In this document: piece by piece, positions 1-12,847 of the stretch
Layout of the letters: each line of letters starts with the position of its first letter
Numbering within the stretch: position 1 is the first letter of the stretch
Assembly (NCBI GenBank): GCA_025024175.1
Contig: QCXZ01000001.1
Location: 3,534,001-3,598,000, forward strand
Origin: Rhyzopertha dominica
Taxonomy: Eukaryota > Arthropoda > Insecta > Coleoptera > Bostrichidae
Direction: 5' to 3'
Length of the DNA stretch: 64,000 nucleotides
The notes under the pieces: model-generated
Seen by the model: the letters and a program-made list of their open reading frames with translations, nothing else
Databases searched by the model: none
Told to the model about the DNA's origin: nothing
Made by a program: the position numbers and the translations under genes

Positions 1-3000
1 AATGGTGCTCGCTAAAGACCAAGATTTGGTCAGCACGCCCGTCGTGGTGGTTAATAATCTGTCCGCTGGCACTACGGAGGGGAAAATACGGAAATTGTGC
101 AGTGGTATTGGTGAGGTGAAGGTAAGGGTATTCAAGTGAATGTCGTCAGCTCGAATAATATTTTTTCTCGGTTCATTTAGTTTCTCTTAGAATTCTCATT
201 TAATTTTTTTTTGGATGAATTTTCCCAATTTTATTTTTAAAAGTAATGATATTAAGTAATTATCATTTATGTTAATGAGACTGTTCTGTTTTCTTTTTGA
301 ATTGGTGTTATTTTGTAGTTTCTTCTGATTAAATAGATTTTGGTTCAAAATTTATAGTTTTCATTCCTTATTTAATAAGATTGCCAATCACGTGATTTAG
401 ACAATTTTTATTACTTATTCTGGAGGGAGTATAAGACTATTGAAAAGGAACTGTGGTATAATATGATAGCTATTTTTAAAAATAAGATCCTTTTACATAA
501 AAACATTATTTGATTGTTAAAGTTGAATAAAATCTTACTCATTTTTATGATGACTTTGAAGGTCCAAGCAAAAATAAAATGCAATTTATACTTTATACAT
601 GGAGGTGAAAAGTTGTTAACTGACAATTGCTTGATATTAATTGACAAATGCCAGTTGCTATCTGACAATTGCCAGTTAGCAATTTACACTTTTTGCCATT
701 ACTTTTAATTTAATTTAATTTAAAGTACCAAAGAAAACACTTTAGCATTGACTGTTTTTTTTAATAAGTTAATTGATCCCATTTTGTTTTTTAGATATTT
801 CATATTGGATAGTAATAACTGTACACACTAACAGTCTTCAATAAATAGCTGAAGTTCTAAATCACCAGTAATACAACTTAAGTATTATATAGACCTGAAT
901 GGGTTTTAATCAGTCGGAAATTTGCCAAATTTCGTTAGAAAATATTATAAAACCATAAGACAGCACATGACAGTTCATGTTCATGTAACAAGATCACCTA
1001 TAAATCCAATAAGGACTCCAGGAAGGTGCAAAAGATGAAATTTTTACAAGATTTTATTTTTCTCTAAAATGAATATTAAAGAGAAATATTGGTAGGTACT
1101 TAGATGAGACAGAATTCAAGTTGAAAAACATGAAGACGACAACAAAAAATTGTTTAGTGCAATTTCTGTCTTTCTTATTATACAGTTGTATCAGAAATTC
1201 ATTCCATTCAGCATTCTTAGCTTGGTATCTGTATATTAGTATTGGAATAAAAAATAAAAAGACTTTTAGACAAATTGCCAAATCTAGTTCAACCGTGACA
1301 GACCATCTGACAATGTCAATAGATGGCACTGCCAGCTAACCAAAAAATCATGCTTGTACAATTATTTTACTACAGTGCTGTGTAGGTAACTAACCTTAGG
1401 CGTTAATGTGTTTTCTTTTAACTTATAAAGCAAATGGCTGCAAGCTATGCCTTACAGGTCATATGTTTAGTCTGCATTGTGTATTGATTTACAACTCAAA
1501 CAATTTTTTATGTACAAATATAGAATGTTGTGGACAAAAACTTGAGCAAATGATGCACAAAGTTTCTTTTTCACTATAAGAGCATTTAATTCCAAGAAGC
1601 TTTTCTTTGTCGGATGGTAATGAAAACAGGGGGACATAAAGAAGTGCGAATTGTCTCACAATAAAATTTGAGCATAATATGTAGTTCAAGGATTTCAGAT
1701 AAGAGATAATTGGAAATAATCAATTAATGTTGAGCTACTAGATGTGTGTTCTTTAAAATACGAAATAATTTTGTTTGGAATTAAATCAGTATTGAAGTGT
1801 TGAAAAAAGTTATGTGTAACGATGCTGAATATAATATTATAAGGTATGTAATAAGCATTAATCATCGCTTTAAAATTTAGTATGTGTTTCTTTAGTAAAA
1901 ATTAGTAGCATTATGGAAAGCACTTTTTTGAAAATATTACTATATAAGGCATTAATGTTTTTGGATTATCCACAACATTCTTGTTTTTGAAGTAAATTGT
2001 TTGAGTTAGGTGCAAAAAAAGGGTTGTGTATTACAAACTTTCCTGAAGTAGGTATTTTGATTTTATAAGGTTACTCCAGTGATGATTAGTATATGATTAA
2101 GTTTGTTGAAGACAGGGTAAATAACTTAATACTGTGATAATTTGACTGCCATAGATATTATCAAAGATGTGCTAGCACATTGAGATTAGTACAAATGAAT
2201 ACATACAGGAGATAGTGATGTCATATATTGTAGGATGTGTGTGACATTCATTTTTTTCTTATGTGATTTGTTTAAATGTTTTTTATTCCCAGCAAAAATG
2301 AAATTTAACACAGTGATGTCATTGTATCTTGGCTAACTAGATAGAAAACGAAAGAATTAGAAGCACACAATTTTTAGTTTGTCTTATAGTAAGCAATTCT
2401 GGTTTACATATAGTGTTTGCAGTAAAAATGTCTGATACATATTATATAATAATAATATTTGATTACTTTTATTGTCTTAATACACTTTTTTTAGTGATGT
2501 GATATCAATTAAACTTTAAGTAATGATGTGCATCGAACATTTTTCTGCTTAAATATTGTGATCATCACACATGGTTACCACTATATTTTATTAATACTTT
2601 TCGGAATAATGTTGCCATTTTATTTGCCACAACCACAAGTTTTACTAGAAATACCAAATAATAATAAACATAACTGTCACTTTTGTTGTGTGATATCAAT
2701 TAGTTGGCAAGTAATGGCAACTACATTGGTATGCCATTGTCTATTGTTTCAGTGCAAACAATATTAATGACTTCATAAACTCAAATTCCACACTTCTTGA
2801 GTTAGGTCACAAATTCTTTGCATTGAAACCGTTGATTGTGCCATAAAATACCTGTTACCCACCATAAATACAGTTATTTAGCTGTAGGTTGTTAAGTAGA
2901 GTTTTGAGACGAACGTGTGTGATTGCATTTTCAGAAACTCGACTTGTCGCCAGTGCAGAGACAGGCGACTATTGAGTTCAAAAGCGTAGCGTCCGCTCAT

Positions 3001-3072
3001 GCGTTTTACAAGAAATACCAGCGTTTCATGCTGGACCTGTCTATGATACAGGTTGACCTGCAGAGAACTTAA
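1..3072 (+). CDS. RRM-domain RNA-binding protein, last two coding exons (5' partial)
   Basis: Two exons are visible: 1-121 (open from base 2, donor GTAAGG at 122) and 2935-3072 (acceptor TTTTCAG, stop TAA 3070-3072). Both meet in phase 0, giving 40 + 45 residues. The joined product reads as one RRM fold: beta-1 VVVNNLSAG (RNP2-like), helix TEGKIRKLCSGIG, beta-2 EVKKLDLSP, then ATIEFKSVASAHAFYKK (RNP1-like strand plus helix), ending DLQRT. The protein stops right after the RRM, so this is a C-terminal RRM. The 5' part lies before base 1, so the ATG at 2-4 is probably internal. The aromatic residues usual in RNP1 are weak, so RNA or protein binding is open. I do not recognise the specific gene. 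AATAAA candidates lie at 3527 and 4114. Confidence 0.75.
122..2934 (+). other. Last intron of the RRM gene (2.8 kb)
   Basis: AT-rich sequence with no supportable coding segment between donor 122 and acceptor 2934. A degenerate tandem repeat sits at about 603-683 (separate entry). Confidence 0.6.
603..683. repeat. Degenerate short tandem repeat (TGACAATTGCCAGTT-like)
   Basis: About three imperfect units carrying TGACAATTGC or TGACAAATGCCAGTTGC follow one another here. The internal CAATTG is palindromic, so it could also be clustered binding sites, but nothing else supports that. Confidence 0.45.
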
Positions 3073-4640
3073 AAAACAGACTGTTATTTTATGTGTGGAG
3101 CTGTAGATCCATTTTTTGCAAAACTGGTCGAGGAAAATCAAGTGGTTTAGTTGAATGTTTTATATTTTCTTTGGGATTCAGTGAAAGTGTATCTCTGCCA
3201 TCTACAGGGCATTCAGACTTAGAGCGTCATAACTTTTTTGGGCCGACATATCTGTTTACCTAAATTTATCCATTCCAAATGGATCCAGAGGTTTTGAACT
3301 GACATTTTTTGGTATGCGTGTAGGAACTGTTCTTTGATTACTCGATTAACAACATATTTTGGTACTCCTGTTACCTGTTACCTCCTTGGTACCTCAACAA
3401 AAGTTTAGTTGTCCTAAATTTGACAGTAGTTTTATTTAGACAGAACTATGGCAACTAAGCTGAAAACATTAATTCTTGTGTTAGCTTTCGAAGTAGTGTA
3501 CTGACTTGCCAGTTTTTATTTAAACCAATAAATTAACTAGAGATCAGTTTTTCAGGAATCATTTTGCCTGAATTCAGATTGGAAACGCTGTGTATACTTT
3601 TAGATAAGACAGCTTCCTACAGAAGATAATATCTGCTTAATTTTTTATCCTGTACCCTATTATGCATTGTGTGGTTTGATTGAAGTTTTAAAAAACCCAT
3701 CAATTTGTTTTGATGTTTTCCATTGACTGATATTTTCAGTATAGAACAGTAAGGTAGTTTTTTTGCACGAAATTTCCCATTTAATTGACATTATGAACTG
3801 TCTTAAGATTTTATTTTCTTTCATTCTGGCAATTAGTCAGGTTTTGCAAGAATTGGATCTGCTTAATTTGTATAAGAATGGTAGTGCTCTTTTCTGTTAA
3901 GTGACTGTATGATAAGGAGTGTGTCATGGACATAGTTTTAAGATGTATACAATTATTTTCTTTGTTTTATTGAGCAAGTTCCTTTTATCAAGTTGTTTTA
4001 TATTTTAATTCTAACTGGTATTTTTAGAATATGTGGAGGATCTATTACCTACATGGGTGTAATTTTTATCTCTTTTGTACAAATTTTGTTAGTTCTTAGG
4101 TATTTGTATTGTTAATAAATAAACTGACTTTTTATTTAAATGGAGTTTTTCCACCACGAACATTTAAATACTTTTAACTGTCTCGATCAAATTTCTAACA
4201 TAAATTGAGGTAAAGAAGAAGAAATCCATTAAGTTTTTGCTAGATAACATACGTGATATGTCTCGTGACATTTTTGCAATTTGTTGATTCATTTTTGAGT
4301 TACGGGAAGCATAAGACAGACAGGCACAACTTTAGTTTGATGATTTCGATCTTGGTACAGTTTGGTCTGTCGTAGAAAATGTCAACTGGTGCTAGCAATT
4401 GATCAGAAGTTGCCAGTATTGGTCCATAGCAGAGTTGTGTTTGATTATGGACATTGTCAGGCTACATAGAAATTGCAGAACCTTGGTTGGCAAGTTTTGA
4501 TGCAGACACTTTTTTGTCATTGCAAATCATCCTGGGTGCGGAAAAAAATTGTTCTTCAGTTGAAATTGTGTAATGTCCTTGAAATAAATGTCGATATTGT
4601 TGCAGAAGTCAGTTGTTTAGAGCAGTATAAAACAATTTTC
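3073..4640 (+). other. RRM gene 3' UTR and flank
   Basis: No coding segment seen. AATAAA hexamers at 3527-3532 and 4114-4119 are candidate polyadenylation signals for the upstream RRM gene. Confidence 0.4.
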
Positions 4641-4644
4641 AAAT

Positions 4645-4686
4645 TTGTCGCGACGTTTCGACACTATTCTGTCTTCTTCAGGTGAT
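4645..4686 (-). ncRNA. Hammerhead-ribozyme-like motif of a Penelope-like element relic
   Basis: On the minus strand the sequence reads CTGAAGA, then a hairpin with stem GACA/TGTC and loop GAATAG, then GAAACGTC. That matches the hammerhead core CUGANGA - stem II - GAAA followed by a GUC site. Such motifs are known from terminal repeats of Penelope-like elements. Stems I and III are not clear, so activity is unknown. Confidence 0.4.
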
Positions 4687-6100
4687 AAATTCTTGCCTAT
4701 TTTGGTTTACTGTATTTTGTATTTGGAAGTTATTAAATAATACACTTGTCTTTAATCCTACCCTCAAATTTATTTTTAGTAAAATCAAATACTAGCATAC
4801 AACAGCAACATGTTCTTCTTGAGTGTCTTAAAAGTATAACTAAACTATAAGAACAATAAAACAACGTAAGTATAGAACCTTCTTTATTCACAGTGTTATC
4901 TAATAAACAACCATTTTCTTCCTACCGCCGTATCACTGTATATTTAATCCAGCTGAAAAGATTGGACACAAACTTAAAAATCATGTGAGGAGGCAAAAAA
5001 TGTAAAAGTAATAAATGGTATAAGCTTGCTATTTATTATTTCATTTTGTGTTTATTTATTCAAATTCGACCCATAAAAGGCTGAAATGCATGTAAATGGA
5101 TTGTAACACACTCTCCGTGTGACGTAGTTGGTGTTTTTATTGGGCCGAATATCACAGTCTATAAAATGAGCGGAAAAAGAATTTCATAGACAAGTACTGT
5201 GCTTGAGTTGATTTTTGGAATGTAGCAGATAACGCTTGAGATTGGCGAACATTTTTTGAAAGCCACTATCTTCCCAAACAAGTGTTACGCACGTTTCTTA
5301 ATCAGGTACAAAGTTTTATTGCGGCAAAATTGTTTTAACCTCGAAACTCGTTCTTCTCTTTCCTCCATGTATCTCTTCCGCAATGAGCACCAATAAAACA
5401 TTTTATCGTGTTGTTTTTGACGCTTTATTGCCGCACAGAGCTCATTTATCGTACCTGACGATAAACCCCAAATATATCAGGTGTAACACTCGATTTTCTG
5501 CATTGTTACGCGGCGCTTACAAATCGCAGATCAATACCTCTGCGTTGAGTTGGGATTCATGCGTCCTTTGATAGAGCACGTCTGTAGTCGGTAGTTTTTG
5601 TCGAGCTGGAGAGACGTCTCCAACTTTTTTTCTGGCAAAAATCTAGGTTTGTGCGGCGAGAATATGTCCAGTTTTACTTGAGTGTGTTGTGTTGTCATAC
5701 GGGTGAGTACACTATGATTTAGTGTTTTCTAAAAGAGATATTTGCGATTTGGGCCACTTGTTGCACTTTCTCGAGTGTCGTTACTCTGTCACAACGTGCA
5801 ATAATCTCACATAAATTGTCTTGTATCTAAATTATTATTTAATCCACGCCATATTCGCGCTGGGTATTTATAATCTGTTAATGACCGCTTTACTAACTTG
5901 TTTTGTGTTCAGTTTGTATTTCTGGCACCTAAAGGGTAAACGCTCTGTGATCGTGGATATTTTAAGGTGTGCTGTTACTGGTTTTGCAATAAGTGAAAGG
6001 TAGACCGAATCGCCTTTAGCAGGTTTGATAAATACCTATGCAGAATAATATGTTTTACAACAATCGTTTAAGTTAGCAATCCAATTAATGTTTACTTCAC
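4687..6100. other. Intergenic DNA, no supported gene
   Basis: The segment at about 5090-5700 is less AT-rich than its surroundings and holds short open frames, none with a recognisable motif. I see no splice-supported exon. Confidence 0.4.
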
Positions 6101-6122
6101 CTAAAATGTCTGTACGGACAAG

Positions 6123-6980
6123 TTATACAAGATATTTCATTTCATATCTGGTCCCACGTAGATATTCCTTCAATTTCGGAAGTAAGAAGAAATCGTTGGG
6201 AGCTAAATCTGGTGAATACGCAGTGTGTTCGTGCAATTCAAATCCTGCGTCGTGAATAGCATTCATTGCAATTTGGCTTTTGTGTACAGGAGCGTTGTCC
6301 TGATGGAACAAAAATCTTTCCATTTCCCCCATCTTTTTTCTTTGATGCGCTCGTGCAATTTTGAAATTAAGTTGGCATAGTAAAAACCTGTTACTGTTTG
6401 TCCACGTTCCAAAAAATCAACCATTAGAATTCCGTCCGCATCCCAAAAAATTGTGGCCATAATTTTAACACCAGAGGGCACAACCTTTGTGATGCCACTC
6501 CATACTCTGTTGTTTTGACTCTGGGTCAAAGTGGTGGACCCATGTTTCATCAACAGTTACAAATTGAGAAAGAAACTCATCCGGGTCTGCTGAGAACTTT
6601 GCCAGACTGGCTTCAGAATGCAGGACTCTCGAACGTTTCTGATCAGGCGTCAACATTCTAGGGACCCAGCGTGCAGATAACTTTTTAAGATCTAAAATAT
6701 CTGTTAATATTTTTTCTATTGTGCCATATGAAAAGTCTGTAATTTCAGCTATCCGACGAATGGTCATTCGCCTATCTGCCATTACCATGTACACGATTAA
6801 CATTTTCCTGAATAGTGACAGTTACTGGTCGTCCGGCACCCTTTGCATGGTCACACGTTTGTCTTCCGAATTTAAATTCTCGAGACAAATTTTTTTACCA
6901 CTTGGTAAGAAGGAGCACTCTCGCCTAATACACCCACCATATCTTCATGAATTTCTTTTGGTGACAGCCTTTTCTTTTGC
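6123..6980 (-). pseudogene. mariner-family transposase, frameshifted
   Basis: Read on the minus strand, the pieces cover a mariner transposase in order. The N-terminal part (about 6980-6800) includes KEIHEDMVGVLGESAPSYQ, then the helix-turn-helix region RMTIRRIAEITDFSYGTIEK. The first catalytic Asp is in VTVDETWVHHFDPESK, the second in FHQDNAPVHKSQ, and the third in YSPDLAPNDFFLLPKLKE, giving the D,D,D signature of mariners. The reading frame changes at least twice (6803-6465, 6553-6263, 6332-6123), so the copy is dead. Terminal inverted repeats could not be fixed by eye. Confidence 0.85.
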
Positions 6981-6985
6981 AAATA

Positions 6986-6993
6986 TTTTATTA

Positions 6994-7030
<37 letters not shown>
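6986..7030. repeat. (ATT)n microsatellite
   Basis: About 13 ATT/TTA triplets in a row directly beside the mariner N-terminal region. Confidence 0.85.
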
Positions 7031-7032
<2 letters not shown>

Positions 7033-7049
7033 CACACCTTCGCGTAAGT

Positions 7050-9280
7050 TCTAAATTATTTTAACAAACAACGAATGACAAGACTGGTATTGAAGAAGAG
7101 TCACAAAAATAAACAAACTTTTAATATGTCAAAGATCTTCACTGTAAGTCAACGCCTACTACTCGTATATCAGGGACTGTAAATAGTGGTCTCGCCTCGT
7201 AGTTTATAAAAATATATTCTTGTTGCTTGAATAAGTCTTGTTTTGATCTACTACATAGAGTCTTTAAAATATTAAAAGAACTTAAAAATTGATTGAAAAG
7301 ACTACAATTAATTAGTATAAGTACCTCATATGTATGTGGTTTCTGTTCATTTTTATCGTTTGGGCAATAGTTATACTTCTGAAACAATCATAGGACTCAA
7401 AAAACCCCACTTGTTTTGAACTATTTCCAATGACGGTTAATTTATCTGATAAACAGACATTAACTGCTCTTTGATAGTTAGTTAGTCCATGAAAACGATT
7501 TACAAGTAAATGCCATATCCTATTAGAAAAATTGTTGCTGAAGTGTTTACATAGATATTTTTTTTAAAGCTAAACAATTTTTTCACCTCTATGTAATCGA
7601 AGTTTCTACATCAGAATTTGTACGATTATATTCCATTCATTTGAGTCGTCTTTAAGTAATTTCAGCAAATGGTAGTATCTTTTTGGTGCATCTCGTCTGT
7701 TGAGATTTTGTAATAAAGGCCCTAGAAGTTTGTCTTACATTTCATGGCTTGGGGATTTAAAACCCATGTTAAATTGGGGTATACTTCGGTTTATTTATTT
7801 CTTAATTGGCACTTTTGACTTGAATATTATGAACCTAATGTTTTCTCTAATTTAGTCAGTGCATTTTTCTTCTAAGGGACGCAATCTAGTTTTAAGCATT
7901 TCTTATTTAATTATTACTCTTGATTTTAATATACTTATATATGTTCTCATTGCTGGCTTTCATCACTACTTAAAACATAATCATAATTTTGATCACTTTT
8001 ATGGCCATAAGGTTCTTCGTCGCTAATTGCTTTGTAGTCAGCAGCATCAGATAATGCGTGATCTTGATTGTTTAGTACAATGGTTCATGTCAATTTGTTG
8101 ATGACAGATATATTTCAATACTTCTCAGAAATCAGTGGTGCTACATCATCGGTTATTATATTTTATCCCCGTGTAGTTAGTTCTGTCAAAACAGGGGGAA
8201 ATATTCGTATTCTTACAATCTCACCGTTCCTATTATAACGTGTTATCTGTTGCATCATTTTATCATGTTTTCGGTATTAATAATTAATCCCCACAAAAAT
8301 TAATTTGATGCCTTTGATTGGAATATACTTTATGTGCCCGATGATCGAGTATTTTCGAATTAAATCCTATTTCACTTGTTCAACATTAAAAGTAGCATTA
8401 GTTTCACCGAGTATGATTTCCACTTATTCATGGAATGGAGCATTATTACGCTTATTTAGGTTATCTTAAAACATTTCATTGAGTGAAAAGCACATATTTC
8501 TGTGTCAACTTCTTGCATTGTTCGCCTGACGTTTGAAACAAATCCCATAATTTAACCGAACAATAATGCAGGTATTATTGTTTATACTGCATTTTGCGGT
8601 ATGCAACGTGCAATAAACTCTACAAATAACAGTCTGTAAACACTCGTTTTTAGTAAGGTGTAAAAGCGAAGCGTAGCATAAAATTAGAGGGGATAAAGAC
8701 AATGCATTATAAAGGCATAATTTTTGAGACATCCTGATTGCGTTATGTAATCTGTTTTGCTCTACGTGTGTTGTAAACGATTTGACCTTCTTCCTGTTGA
8801 ATCGGTGACGCTTTTGTCCATTCATGTTTTGACGATTCCTTTGGCTATAACAGAAAGTGAAGCTACTAATGCAAAAATGCTAAAACAATTTAATTTTCAG
8901 TGCTAGTTTGAAGAGGTTTACGAGCTCGAGAAACTACTTTTATAATTTACTAATTGTCCCTTGAGATAAAGACAGCAAAAGGAAATTTTTCATGAAATAT
9001 GAAATGTGTTTGTGTGTTACCTCCATAAATAATTCAATTTATTATAGAACTGATTCCATTTGGACGTGTATCGTTGTATGTAGTGTCATTGTGTTGTGAT
9101 ATAAAATCAGATTTGTTTCTAATAAATGATTAGCAAAAAGCCGTGCATTTCCTTCGTTAAATTCAAAAATAAAAAAATGAATACAGTATGTTGCTCGTAA
9201 ATAAATTAGTTTGATAGTATAGTTGGAATGGCATTATTTGAATTAATTAATTAATTAATCCTATGACATGTCATCATACT
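7050..9280. other. Intergenic AT-rich DNA, nothing recognised
   Basis: Only short chance frames on either strand, without domain motifs or matched splice sites. Confidence 0.4.
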
Positions 9281-11990
9281 CTGCTAATGAAATAAATGAC
9301 TACTTTATGGCGGTATTGTCCCCACCCAATAACAATTTGATAGAAAACTTTTTAATGAAAATACTAAATTTTATATAAAATTAATTTCCCCTGAAGATGT
9401 TGCTAATGTTATTTTTGCTTTGAAATCAAATGCAGTTGGACACGACGGCGTTTCTTTAAAGATGTTGAAATTCTGCGGCCCTGTTGTTTGCAACTATGTT
9501 GCTCACATTATCAATTGTTGTTTCGAGCATAGTTATTATCCCGATGAGTGGAAGCTCGCTTTAATACGACCTTTGCCTAAAACTGATGAAATTAATGTGT
9601 ATTCTGTTATTAGAAAATGTTATATTGCTTTAAAGCTCCTGTACTCTAATCATCTTATTCTCAACTCTAAACTTAGAAAAAGATTATGCGAATCTCTGGT
9701 AATCCCTCACTTACTTTATTGCAAGTAACAAACAAAAGGCAGTATGGCAGGTAATTCATGAACTTACAGGCAGTAAAAAACAGAAGCAAGAATTGATCGC
9801 CATAAATCCTGATGAACTAAATCTGTATTTCACATCCACAAACAAACAAGTAAAAACTACAACCAATGAATTCGTGGCACATATGAACAAGTTAAATCCA
9901 AATATAGAACATTCAGTTTACGTAAAACCAATAAGCAAGGATGAAATTCTTGAAGTAATAAACAAAATGAAAAATTCAAAACGCGAGATGTATATGACTT
10001 TTCAACACGTTTGCTGAAAATAATTTCTCAAGAAATAGTGGATCCCCTAACATTTACCATGAACAGATGTCTTTAAGAAGGAGTGTTCCCTCAACTGCTC
10101 AAATTAACAAAAATAATACCTATTCACAAAAAAGGCGATAAAAATATACATGCAAATTATCGTCCTATTGCAATAATCCCAGTATTTTCCAAGGTATTAG
10201 AAGCTCTGATCTACACAAGATTATTAAACTTCATAGAAAAAAATTGTATCCTGACAGGTCAGCAGCATGGCTACAGGAAAAATAAATCAACAATAACAGC
10301 GTTACAACAAGTAATTGAAAAAATGCATGAAGCAGTAGACACCAAGAAAGTACCTCAAATTGCATTTTGTGATTTAAGTAAAGCTTTCGATACTGTACAT
10401 CACACTATATTGCTAGCAAAGCTTTGGAAATATGGAATAAGGGGTGTGGCAGGTAATTTGACAAAATCTTATCTGTCAAACAGATATCAGAGAGTTTTTC
10501 TGCTGGACAAGCACTCAGGATGGTCATCTGTGGAATCAGGAGTACCGCAGGGATCGGTATTAGGCCCTTTATTATTCCTACTTTATATTAACGATTTACC
10601 ATCAAGTATCAATTCAGACCTCACCTGTATGTTTGCAGATGACACAACTTTCTTAAACATAGGGGATGATAAGAATAATACTACAGAGAAAACAATGAAC
10701 AGTCTTGAGCAAGCACAGAACTGGTTCATGGACAATGCAATGGAGATGAACCAAGACAAAACATTTATATTAACCATAGATACAAGATCCAAGCCTAAGG
10801 AACAGAAATCAAACACTAAATTACTAGGTTTAACACTAACCAGTGATCTCAGATGGAACAAACACATAGAAAACATGGAAGCCGGTCTAGGAAGAGCACT
10901 TTATTGTCTACGGATACTACATCAACAAACAACACCAGATGCTGCAAAGACTGCATATTATGCTTATTTCCATGCTGTTGCCACTTATGGAATTCTACTA
11001 TGGGGAGCAAGTCCCCAGGCAGAGCGTATATTCTTAAAGCAGAAGAAAGCAGTACGTCTACTGTGCAATCTCCAGTCAACCCAAAGCTGTAAATCTTATT
11101 TCACAACATCGAAAATACTTATAATTCCTAGCGTCTACATACTTGGTTGTATAGAATATGCACACCACAATATTAATAAGTACACCAAGCACGAGGAAAT
11201 ACACAATTTTAATACTCGTAATAGATCTCAGCTAATGCTCCCACGTAACAGAATAAATCTAACAACTGCAGCAGCCGATTACTGGGCTGCAAAACTATAC
11301 AACAAACTACCACGCAATATGAGAAATAAGTCTCCAACCCAATTAAAACGCATACTAAAGAATCATCTCATTCATCATTCTTTCTACTCCCTGGAAAAAT
11401 TTCTCAGAACTCCAATACATGAAGATGAAGACAACATATAACTTCTAAGATATAAGAAGAAAAGAAGATTAAGATAGTTATATAATACCTATGTATACAT
11501 GTATATATTTTTTTGCATTATGACGATAGCGTTCAAATATTTTGTCTTGTAAGGAAGCTGAAAATAAATATTATTATTATTATTATTATTGTTGTATGGT
11601 ATACATTTCTTGTCTAGATGCCGTTAACAAATACAGGCTTCAGAAGGTGCAGAATAACTGCTGCAGATTCATATTTGGACTAAAAAAAGTATGCTCATAT
11701 CAGTAAGTGCATACAGCAACTTAAATGGTTAAAAATTGATCAACTTTTTCATAACCATCTTGCAACTTTCTTGTTTCGTGTCTTTCGATCCTTTTCGCCA
11801 AAATGCTTGCGTGGTAAGTTTCATAGCCGTCGCAGCTTGCATTGCACTGATTTATCTCTTAGATATGTCCACCATTTATCAATGCCTAGCTTCCGAACCT
11901 CCCTATACACTCTTTTACTTATAACTCTTAAAAATGTTATAATGAATACTATGGTTTATTTATTAAAATATGCTGTGTAGAAAGGTTCAA
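9281..11990 (+). mobile_element. LINE 1 relic split by a second LINE
   Basis: Left piece 9281-9726 encodes SANEINDYFMAVLSP, then KSNAVGHDGVSLKMLKFCGP, the finger region of a non-LTR reverse transcriptase. An internal deletion then leads to RLCESLVIPHLLYC. Right piece, about 11588-11990, carries on with LDAVNKYRLQKVQNNCCRFI, the conserved C-terminal tail normally found right after the LLYC block. Everything between (9727-11592) is another LINE in the same orientation. Several stops make the element inactive. Confidence 0.7.
9727..11592 (+). mobile_element. LINE 2: non-LTR retrotransposon RT, 5'-truncated, nested in LINE 1
   Basis: Coding starts in the linker before RT (NKQKAVWQVIHELTGSKK). 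A frameshift near 9990 and a TAA at 10075-10077 are followed by 452 open codons (10083-11441). RT motifs are in order: NYRPIAIIPVFSKVLEALIY, motif A FCDLSKAFDTVHH, motif B SGVPQGSVLGPLLFLLYIN, catalytic motif C FADDTT, and a long thumb/tail. The 3' end is an (ATT)n tract at 11569-11591, typical of CR1/L2-like or related LINEs; clade assignment is uncertain. TTATTG on both sides is a possible target duplication. No endonuclease domain is left. Confidence 0.85.
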
Positions 11991-11999
11991 TAAACAAAT

Positions 12000-12740
12000 G
12001 AGGTATAGTACTATAGTTGTGTGTTTTTCAGGTTTGTTTATTTCTTATATTGAACTAAGTTTATATTTTTTTGGGTTGAGTGGAATAGCTACACTATACT
12101 ACGCGCAATAGTATGGTTAAAAAAGTCCTATTATTATTACTTTTAACTAAAAATTTTGTTGGGCACCATTTATGTGAATTGAAGATTTAGGGATTTAGCA
12201 ACGAAAAAGTCAATAGCATACTATCAGAATGGTTTTAGACAAAAGTTTGTCTGGCGAGCAAATACCTGAATTAAATATAGCTGTCTATTGTTCTCTTTGT
12301 GCGGCAAAAATTTACGTTTATACGTTTACCCAACTGAGTAGCTTAAGCAAAAGTTTGCTCTTGGATTTACAAAACAAAAACGTTTTTACCGCTGTTTTTG
12401 TGAGGTCGACACACGCAAAATCCGTGTTTCTCACCTTGTTCTACATAATCCATTGTTTCTTTTCCATCTGGACGGTTCTTTTGTTCGACGCTGAAACAAA
12501 CCTCGCAATCCGATGATTGAACTCTCTCATATTTATGGCGTCAACCCTGCTAGGCGTTCGGCAATTTCAAAACTGCATCATACCTGTAGTTTACTGTCTT
12601 TGGGTCATTAATTTTTACGCTCGTGTTGTCTTTATGCGGTGCAATTACTCTCTTAATTGTTCTTGAATGGGGTATAGCAAAACCATAATTGCGGCATTGT
12701 TCCTCAACGTTGGTTAGTGTCACTTGGCTGTTTGCAGGTT
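12000..12740. other. Intergenic DNA, no supported gene
   Basis: A 95-codon open frame at 12229-12516 has no recognisable motif and no splice support. Confidence 0.35.
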
Positions 12741-12744
12741 CAAA

Positions 12745-12847
12745 ATGCACGATAGAATACCGGAGAACGTCAGCAATGGTATCAAAATAGCCGTGGTCGA
12801 TTTGCTCAAGCCCAGCGGAACCCAAGAAAAAGTAGCGAAAGATGATG
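12745..12847 (+). CDS. Candidate alternative first coding exon of aquaporin A
   Basis: ATG 12745 opens 34 codons (MHDRIPENVSNGIKIAVVDL...) ending at a good donor, GTAAGT at 12848, in phase 1. An acceptor-like TTTGCAG just precedes the ATG at 12731-12737, so a 5' UTR exon may be spliced to it. Aquaporin A exon 2 (16891) needs exactly a phase-1 partner, and the closer candidate exon 15905-15950 has the same phase. Joining would give the aquaporin a longer, charged cytoplasmic N-terminus. No transcript evidence; it could belong to another gene. Confidence 0.35.

Noticed and set aside
5383..5571. 62-codon ATG frame in less AT-rich DNA
   Set aside because: No motif, no donor site that continues it, no paralogue.
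7139..7387. 82-codon open frame on the minus strand
   Set aside because: No domain motif, no splice partner, AT-rich surroundings; expected by chance.
8505..8825. 106-codon open frame on the minus strand
   Set aside because: No recognisable motif, no plausible splice context and no repeat of it in the window.
12550..12825. Minus-strand open frame opposite the candidate aquaporin A first exon
   Set aside because: It is antisense to an exon with a better donor and start; no independent support.
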